This document shows positions 12,556 to 18,259 of a DNA stretch of 18,259 bases, in pieces. The notes below the pieces were generated by a model, which made no database searches, was not told the origin of the DNA, and was given only the letters and a program-made list of their open reading frames with translations. This DNA is from Candidatus Helarchaeota archaeon (lineage in GTDB: Archaea; Asgardarchaeota; Lokiarchaeia; Helarchaeales; HEL-GB-A). The DNA is taken from assembly GCA_013375405.1 (NCBI GenBank), contig JABXJU010000075.1:1-18259 (forward strand). Direction: 5' to 3'. The position numbers were made by a program, and so were the translations under genes. The stretch's first letter is position 1; each line of letters begins with the position of its first letter.

Positions 12556-15500
12556 TTACTTCTTTAGTTTTCTAAGATTTTCCAAAATATCTTTCTGATT
12601 TTTCAAAGGGAGTTTCTCCATACCTCTGAGCAAGAATTCTTTTTCATTATCGCTCAATTTTGAAATTTTATTGAGTTGAGCTTGTATTTCTGAGATACTC
12701 ATTCTTTCTACTTCGGTTGGTTCTTCGATTGGTTTTTCAATTGGTTCTTCGATTGGTTTTTCAATTGGTTCTTCGAGTAGTTCTTTCGCTTCTGGCTTCT
12801 TTATTCTTGCTTTAAGACGTTTCAAAATTTGTTTCTGTTGCTCCAAAGATAGATTCTTTAGGTCTTTGATTAAAATCTTCTTTTCTTCTTCGCTTAAGTC
12901 TGAAATTTCTTCAAGTTCTGTTCCTATCTCTGGAACACTCATTCGTTCTATTTCTTTTTCCTTTATTTTTTCTTCTCTTATTTTCTTGGGCATGACTAGT
13001 GGTTTTATACTTAATAATCCAAGTAAGCTTTTTCGGTCTTCTTGTGGGATCACCATCGCTTCAAGGTATCTATCTGCCTCTCCATATGACATCTTTTTAA
13101 GAGTACTCACTATTTCCTCAACCTGACCATAAGGAATCTCCATACCCTTTATATTACTGAGCGCCTGCGAAAAGTTAAAGATATCTACTCGTGTTTTTCC
13201 AATTAATCCGGCGATGGCTAATAGACGGCGAGTGGCTTCTGGTGGGACTTTCATACCACTTAGAAAGCGTTCGGCTTCTGCAATTGATAGTGTTTTTAAG
13301 GTATTTATTAATGTTTCAACCTCAGGTGTAGTCATTCTAGTTCGCAACACCATACTAATTTCTGATGCAAAACGGACAACTTCAGGGCGTACTAATTTTG
13401 GCGGCTCCATCTCCAATAACTTCCAACCTTCCGCGAATTCCATCCTGAAAATTTCTTCACGGGACTTTACAACTGGAAGTTTTGCTTCTTTCCCACTCTT
13501 GATGATTTTAGTCGCTCGAATGATTTCTTTTACTTGATCCGGTGTGAGATACCATTTAATTCGGCGGTAAGCAACTACTCCTACAACACTTGCTATTGCA
13601 ACCATCATAACTATGAATAGCCAATGCTCCCAAAATGGTTTTACTGTGAAGATATTGGGATAAAATAGAGTTGTGGATTCATAATTTTGAAGGTTTGGAT
13701 CTGCAATTACCAAAATTGAGTATGTTTGCCCAGGATCAAGACTTCCACCGGAAATATCAACGCTATAAATCCCATTTCCTTCATGAACTAGACTTAGTGT
13801 CTTAATTAATGGTCCTGTTTCGTTTCCAATGATGATACTAATATAAAGTGTACCATTCTCTATATGTTCTCCAAATTCCGTAGTATATCTCACCGCAAAA
13901 CGTTTTGATGTAAATTGAAATACATCAAATGGTGAAAAAAGTGAATCAGGTTCCACGGGAACTATTACTGTAGCCGCTTTTGTGATGTTGATCGTTAATG
14001 AAAGATTTGCAAGTTCATAATGAGTTAGCTTAACGTAGATTGAAACGATATAAACACCAACATCAATTGAAGCTATTATATTTATTTTATAAATCCCTTG
14101 AGCAACTTCATCGGTTAGAATCGTAGTAGTTCCATTATTATTATACCAATTAGAAATATTGAAGTTAAGATTGGGATCGACAGGACTAGCAGGGATTGGA
14201 CCAATTGGAATGTGGTATTGATATGTTTCATTATCTATATATTGGAATTTAATTGTGTAATTATCTGTATATGCCACTGAAATATTTTGAGGAGTAGCAT
14301 ATAACTGAATTTTTGTATTTATCTCTCTAATTTCAAATGTAAAATTCTGAGTAATGATTTCATAATTAGTCTTATTAATTAGCACAGTTGCATTATAGAC
14401 TCCAATATCATAATTGGTTGTATAAAAGAATAAAGAATATTCTCCATAAAACGGATTCGTTCCGACAACCCATTTGCTACCACCCATTGAACCTGGAATA
14501 CTGCTGATATCTATTTCATCGCTTGAGAGAAAGATTCCAGTATTGTTTTCGTTACTATTCGTTACGCTGATATTTATTTTTGCGTTATCTTGGTATGGAA
14601 TAGAAAGAATCGGCTCACGCAAGGTTAAGTTCACAGGGGCAGGAAGGATTCCAAAGGAAACATATCCATGAGCGAGTAAATAAATCCGTTGAAAAGTTTC
14701 CAGAGTCGCATTAATTTGAAGGCTATAATTCCCAACCATATCAATGAATAGTCTCGTATTAACTTGAATCTGGAATAGACCCTTATATGAATCATTCTGC
14801 GAATTAAGTTCATACAAATTAAATACCCTGTAATATAGAGAATTATTCCAATTTGTTGTGATAAAAGATGCAGAAATTCCGGGATTTGCTGCACCTGAAT
14901 CCAAATCATACCAGAAAAGATAGATATCAATAAGATCGCCATAGAAGTAATTGCTGCCATTAGTAAATGTGGGAAATGGTGCGAGGGCAAAAGTTGGAGT
15001 TATTGTTGAGTTTGCATATGTCCAATTAAAGGTCATAGCAGTATCATGAGTTTGAATGGTTAGATCTACCGTGACTTGAGTCTGGCTTGAATCTAAGCGA
15101 TCACCACGTACTTCAATTATCACATAATAATCGAGTAATTCCTGAATTATGGGATATGCTGGAGTTTGATTGAAAAGGAATGTCAATCGATAGATTCCAG
15201 GGCTTTGTGTTGCCACGCTAATATTACCCCAATACCATGTGTAATTGTTGAATTGGCCTTCCCGAGTAGTTATAATAAACTGAACATTATCATATTGACC
15301 TTGGCTTCCTGTGTCATACCAATAGCTATTATTGACGACTAAATTGAAATCATTCTCCGTTGCATTGAAATGACTTCGATCGCGTAATTCTACTGTTACA
15401 TTGAAGCTATTTGCTTGTTCAAGAAAGATTGAATTGTCCCATATAACAGTTTTTAAATCGGAGTCTAATGGTGTGATAAAGACTGTATGATAGCTTTGGG

Positions 15501-18259
15501 CAGGCATTGTCCCAGGCGCAACTGCAGTCATTGTGAAAGTTATTTCCACTTGAGTATTCCAGGTTACGTTGGCCCATGTCGTGTTCATTTTGATAATCCA
15601 TGCACCAGAACCCATACTTGCATTTTCATAGTATACAAAGTACCCGATCGCTGCAGGATCACTTACATTGACATCAACATTCGCACCGGGTATGCCTGGA
15701 AATCCACCCGCTTCAGAATTATTGTATGTAAAAAGGATTGTGATATTATCTCCCCACGGGACAAAAACGGGTGGATTTTTCGGGATTATTTGCGAGACTG
15801 ATTTTCGGAATGAGATTGTAACAAGGTAGGTGTGATTAAGATAATTTCCAGTTGGATGATAGAGGGTGATATAGAAATTATATCCAATAGCATTTTCAGC
15901 TGCCGTTCCATTAAGTATTAGAACGAAAATTCCTGTTGCAGATCCACTTACGGTACTTTCAACCCCATTTATTGTGAAATTACCCGATTCATATGGAGAT
16001 CCTGCATCACCTTGGACGGAGATGTTGGAATTTGGCACCAATGTTCCATGGTCCGTATCAACATAGAGGACAGTGACATTAACCATATCACCCCAAGGCC
16101 AACCTCCTATCCCATCCAGATAATAGGTGCTATTGATAATTGTTGTATGAGATGTTTGCACTTGTAGAATTGAAAAGGGCAGTCCTATATATGAAGTATT
16201 CGCATAATAATCCACCGATTGATGAGATACCTTCAGATCAATGATATACGTCTTAATATCATCGACAACATCCTTGCTAATGTTTAGAATATAATTCCCA
16301 TTTAGCAGATCGCTTGAAGTGTAATTAAGCCAATAGGTCCAATTTGTAGGATCAACGACTTCAAGTTGTCCACCTATAATTAATTCCCCATGATGATAAA
16401 GGCTAGCCGTATCAATCACCTGCCACTGGAGAGTCAGCGTTGCATTAGATCCCCAAGAATTCTTGGCTGGGGCAGGATAAGTTAGGAAAGTATTCAGAGA
16501 TCGAATACTGAAGGGGATACCTGAAAATGTGGCTTTGCTATATTTATCAGAAACTTGTACTGTTTCGAGATCAAAAGTATAAGGCCCAACATTCTTCGCA
16601 GTATTATTGAAAATAGCTATGGTTTTAGTCGCTTTTGCAAAAGTCCAATTGATACCTTCCTCCCATCCACTAGGATTGGTAATGTTTAGATCATATACGC
16701 TCGCAGGTGCATCTTGGCCATGGTACCAATCGCTTTCGGGATCATTTATTCGTAAATGATATGTGATATTAACAGGATTACCATAAGGTACAGGGGTAAC
16801 TGGGTCATAAGTCAGGACGGTAGCTAATGCACGTATAGTATATGTGAATCCCTCCACGATTCCTGGTGCATAAACAGGATTGCTGGTGGCTGCTTCAACA
16901 TTTATCATATAATTTTGGATAGCAGAATAGGTAATATTAGAAATATCTAATGTATATGCTCCACTATTACCCCATGAGGTGTAATGTTCCCCGTAATTCC
17001 AACCAGTAGGGAGCGTTACTGAAAGCGTAGCACCACTTATACCCAGATTATTATACCATAAAGAGGCTTCATCGCTCACATTATACATGAAAGTAATTGT
17101 AATATTGTTACCCCATGGAACGTTAGGAATTGGTGTATATGTCAACCGCGTTAAAAGAGGACGGATTGTAAAGGGTATGCCTAAAGCAGATACAGATTGG
17201 TAACGACTATCTCCTGAATCTACATACACATTAAATGTATAACTACCCACAACAGTAGTAACTGTTTCATTATCTATTGTTATAAGAAAAACGCCACTCC
17301 CGCCCGTAACCACATATTCAATCCCAGATGTCCAAGTGTCTGTACTGTTTGAAAGTGTCCAGTTTGTTATATCCAAACCCAACCCATTATATAAGACACT
17401 AACTGGATCTGAAACATTGTAATAAATCGTAACATTAACAGGATTTCCCCAAGGTTGTGTATCTGGAGGTATCCATGTGATTGCAGTAGTTAAGGCACGG
17501 ATATAAAAGGGTACGTCGGTGAAGGTCGCATTAGAATATGGTAGTTCAGTGGGATCGCCGAGGAGATCGAAAGAAAAGGTACCTGTCCTGTTATAGACGG
17601 AATTCAAAATCGTGAATAAGTATGCACCATCACTCCCACTCATGAGGTATTGTGTTCCAGCAGACCAGGATCCAGTATTATTTGAGAGATACCAGGTTAC
17701 ATTTAGTCCCAACCCATTAGAAACACTTTCAGGATCTGATACATTGAAAAATACTTCAACACTCACGTTGTTTCCAAACGGTTGTGTGATTGCTGGATTG
17801 TATGTTATTGCAGTAATTAATGCACGCACACTGAATGGAACTCCGGTTAAGGAAGCGACATCATAAATGGGATTAATAGTACTTGCTGTTATATCAAATG
17901 TATCGCTTCCAATTGTGGAATAGACATCGCTGAAGATTGTGACCGTGTAAGCTCCACCTATCCCGGAAATTTCATATTGGACACCAGAAGACCACGGGCC
18001 TGAGCTATTTGAAAGGGTCCAATTAGTTACAGTTAAACCCTGACCATCATAAAGGCTGGCAGGATCTGAAACGTTCATAAATATTCTGAGGGTCACATTA
18101 TTTCCATAAGGCGTTGGCAGAGCTGGTACATAAGAAAGTGCAGTTGTTAATGCTCTGATCGTGAAGGGCACATTGCTAAAACTAGCAGGAGAATAAATAT
18201 TACTAGTTGCATTTGCCCCAATATCAAATGTAAAAGTGCCGATAGAGTTATACACGCTG
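12556..18259 (-). CDS. giant Ig-like-repeat surface protein, membrane-anchored, N-terminus outside window
   Basis: The frame is open at the right window edge and codes for at least 1900 residues; the GTG at 18255 is an internal codon, so the signal peptide and true start lie beyond. From the edge to about 13640 there are about 12-13 Ig-like beta-sandwich repeats of 100-140 residues. The first six or so share a clear pattern: PFxIRALTTxLxYxP, then PxGNxVxxxxxxNVSDPxS, then NWTLSNS and GAYxxxI. N-x-S/T sequons are very dense, pointing to heavy N-glycosylation outside the cell. One membrane helix (WLFIVMMVAIASVVGVVAY, about 13565-13625) follows, with Arg/Lys on the inner side, then a cytosolic tail of about 330 residues made of short helical repeats. 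Likely role: cell-surface adhesion or S-layer-associated protein with a signalling or cytoskeleton-binding tail; the tail function is unknown. Confidence 0.85.
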   Translation of the reverse strand, partial: SVYNSIGTFTFDIGANATSNIYSPASFSNVPFTIRALTTALSYVPALPTPYGNNVTLRIFMNVSDPASLYDGQGLTVTNWTLSNSSGPWSSGVQYEISGIGGAYTVTIFSDVYSTIGSDTFDITASTINPIYDVASLTGVPFSVRALITAITYNPAITQPFGNNVSVEVFFNVSDPESVSNGLGLNVTWYLSNNTGSWSAGTQYLMSGSDGAYLFTILNSVYNRTGTFSFDLLGDPTELPYSNATFTDVPFYIRALTTAITWIPPDTQPWGNPVNVTIYYNVSDPVSVLYNGLGLDITNWTLSNSTDTWTSGIEYVVTGGSGVFLITIDNETVTTVVGSYTFNVYVDSGDSRYQSVSALGIPFTIRPLLTRLTYTPIPNVPWGNNITITFMYNVSDEASLWYNNLGISGATLSVTLPTGWNYGEHYTSWGNSGAYTLDISNITYSAIQNYMINVEAATSNPVYAPGIVEGFTYTIRALATVLTYDPVTPVPYGNPVNITYHLRINDPESDWYHGQDAPASVYDLNITNPSGWEEGINWTFAKATKTIAIFNNTAKNVGPYTFDLETVQVSDKYSKATFSGIPFSIRSLNTFLTYPAPAKNSWGSNATLTLQWQVIDTASLYHHGELIIGGQLEVVDPTNWTYWLNYTSSDLLNGNYILNISKDVVDDIKTYIIDLKVSHQSVDYYANTSYIGLPFSILQVQTSHTTIINSTYYLDGIGGWPWGDMVNVTVLYVDTDHGTLVPNSNISVQGDAGSPYESGNFTINGVESTVSGSATGIFVLILNGTAAENAIGYNFYITLYHPTGNYLNHTYLVTISFRKSVSQIIPKNPPVFVPWGDNITILFTYNNSEAGGFPGIPGANVDVNVSDPAAIGYFVYYENASMGSGAWIIKMNTTWANVTWNTQVEITFTMTAVAPGTMPAQSYHTVFITPLDSDLKTVIWDNSIFLEQANSFNVTVELRDRSHFNATENDFNLVVNNSYWYDTGSQGQYDNVQFIITTREGQFNNYTWYWGNISVATQSPGIYRLTFLFNQTPAYPIIQELLDYYVIIEVRGDRLDSSQTQVTVDLTIQTHDTAMTFNWTYANSTITPTFALAPFPTFTNGSNYFYGDLIDIYLFWYDLDSGAANPGISASFITTNWNNSLYYRVFNLYELNSQNDSYKGLFQIQVNTRLFIDMVGNYSLQINATLETFQRIYLLAHGYVSFGILPAPVNLTLREPILSIPYQDNAKINISVTNSNENNTGIFLSSDEIDISSIPGSMGGSKWVVGTNPFYGEYSLFFYTTNYDIGVYNATVLINKTNYEIITQNFTFEIREINTKIQLYATPQNISVAYTDNYTIKFQYIDNETYQYHIPIGPIPASPVDPNLNFNISNWYNNNGTTTILTDEVAQGIYKINIIASIDVGVYIVSIYVKLTHYELANLSLTINITKAATVIVPVEPDSLFSPFDVFQFTSKRFAVRYTTEFGEHIENGTLYISIIIGNETGPLIKTLSLVHEGNGIYSVDISGGSLDPGQTYSILVIADPNLQNYESTTLFYPNIFTVKPFWEHWLFIVMMVAIASVVGVVAYRRIKWYLTPDQVKEIIRATKIIKSGKEAKLPVVKSREEIFRMEFAEGWKLLEMEPPKLVRPEVVRFASEISMVLRTRMTTPEVETLINTLKTLSIAEAERFLSGMKVPPEATRRLLAIAGLIGKTRVDIFNFSQALSNIKGMEIPYGQVEEIVSTLKKMSYGEADRYLEAMVIPQEDRKSLLGLLSIKPLVMPKKIREEKIKEKEIERMSVPEIGTELEEISDLSEEEKKILIKDLKNLSLEQQKQILKRLKARIKKPEAKELLEEPIEKPIEEPIEKPIEEPTEVERMSISEIQAQLNKISKLSDNEKEFLLRGMEKLPLKNQKDILENLRKLKK
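12559..12942 (-). repeat. two copies of a 48-residue helical repeat at the C-terminus of the giant protein
   Basis: Copy 1 begins at 12942 (MSVPEIGTELEEISDLSEEE) and copy 2 at 12702 (MSISEIQAQLNKISKLSDNE), 240 bases apart. Each runs about 48 residues and ends in a basic helix (QILKRLKARIKK; DILENLRKLKK). They are separated by the Pro-Glu-Lys linker. Confidence 0.75.
12721..12776. repeat. perfect 24-bp tandem repeat in the giant protein tail
   Basis: The 24-base unit at 12721-12744 is repeated exactly at 12745-12768, with eight further bases at 12769-12776. It codes for EEPIEKPI units, a charged, proline-rich stiff linker. Perfect identity suggests recent expansion by slippage and probable length variation between strains. 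Confidence 0.9.
13010..13335 (-). repeat. two copies of a second helical repeat in the giant protein tail
   Basis: Copy 1 starts near 13335 (MTTPEVETLINTLKTLSIAE, then AERFLSGMKVPPEATRRLL), copy 2 near 13143 (MEIPYGQVEEIVSTLKKMSY, then GEADRYLEAMVIPQEDRKSLL). They share the pattern VExxxxTLKxxSxxEAxRxLxxMxxPxExxxxLL over about 40 residues and lie just after the membrane helix. Confidence 0.7.

Noticed and set aside
12721..12776. CRISPR-like repeats
   Set aside because: Contiguous in-frame coding repeats with no spacers.
14631..14990. 119-codon minus-strand open frame with hydrophobic segments
   Set aside because: Alternative frame within the giant surface protein; hydrophobicity arises from the frame shift of Thr/Asn/Ile-rich codons.

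Overview
The window looks like a fragment of an AT-rich archaeal genome, most likely an Asgard archaeon of the Lokiarchaeia/Helarchaeota type. The evidence is the combination of an operon for a methyl-/alkyl-coenzyme M reductase-like enzyme, a eukaryote-style AN1 zinc finger fused to SDS22-like leucine-rich repeats, a giant Ig-like-repeat surface protein with a membrane anchor and cytosolic tail, archaeal TATA-type promoters, and several genes that seem to use TTG or GTG starts. No tRNA, rRNA, CRISPR array or transposase was seen. The lineage call is an inference from gene content, not a phylogeny.

Layout. (1) Positions 1-3000, minus strand: a corrinoid (B12-binding) protein cut by the window edge, an unknown 156-residue protein, an AN1-LRR protein and a four-helix membrane protein. 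Two gene relics lie among them: a copy of the last 19 codons of the atwA gene (520-579), and a short open frame resembling the N-terminus of the corrinoid protein (1115-1243). Together they suggest that an atwA-corrinoid gene pair was duplicated and then rearranged. (2) Positions 3069-9570, minus strand: a tight cluster transcribed in the order 86-aa protein, mcrB, mcrG, mcrA, an SCP2-like protein, atwA. mcrC and mcrD are absent. (3) Positions 9694-12425: a coiled-coil protein (minus) divergent from a DUF99 protein (plus), followed by an unknown coiled-coil-rich protein (plus). (4) Positions 12556-18259, minus strand: the C-terminal 1900 residues or so of a giant surface protein, separated from the plus-strand genes by a bidirectional hairpin terminator.

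Main point. The three reductase subunits are clearly homologous to McrA, McrB and McrG over their full length, but ungapped alignment blocks (against M. marburgensis sequences recalled from memory) show that the residues at the nickel and the substrate thiol have changed. The axial F430 ligand Gln-alpha147 is Leu, both catalytic tyrosines (alpha333 and beta367) are lost (Ala and Gly), and several coenzyme B phosphate ligands differ. The thioglycine position, 5-methyl-Arg position alpha271, Arg-gamma120 and His-beta364 are kept, so coenzyme M sulfonate binding may survive. The enzyme is therefore either a very divergent alkyl-CoM reductase with an enlarged pocket or a member of the family with different chemistry. 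The SCP2-like (hydrophobic-ligand-binding) gene inside the operon and the corrinoid protein nearby fit a model in which a larger hydrophobic substrate is delivered, bound to CoM and then passed to a corrinoid methyl/alkyltransferase. That model is inference.
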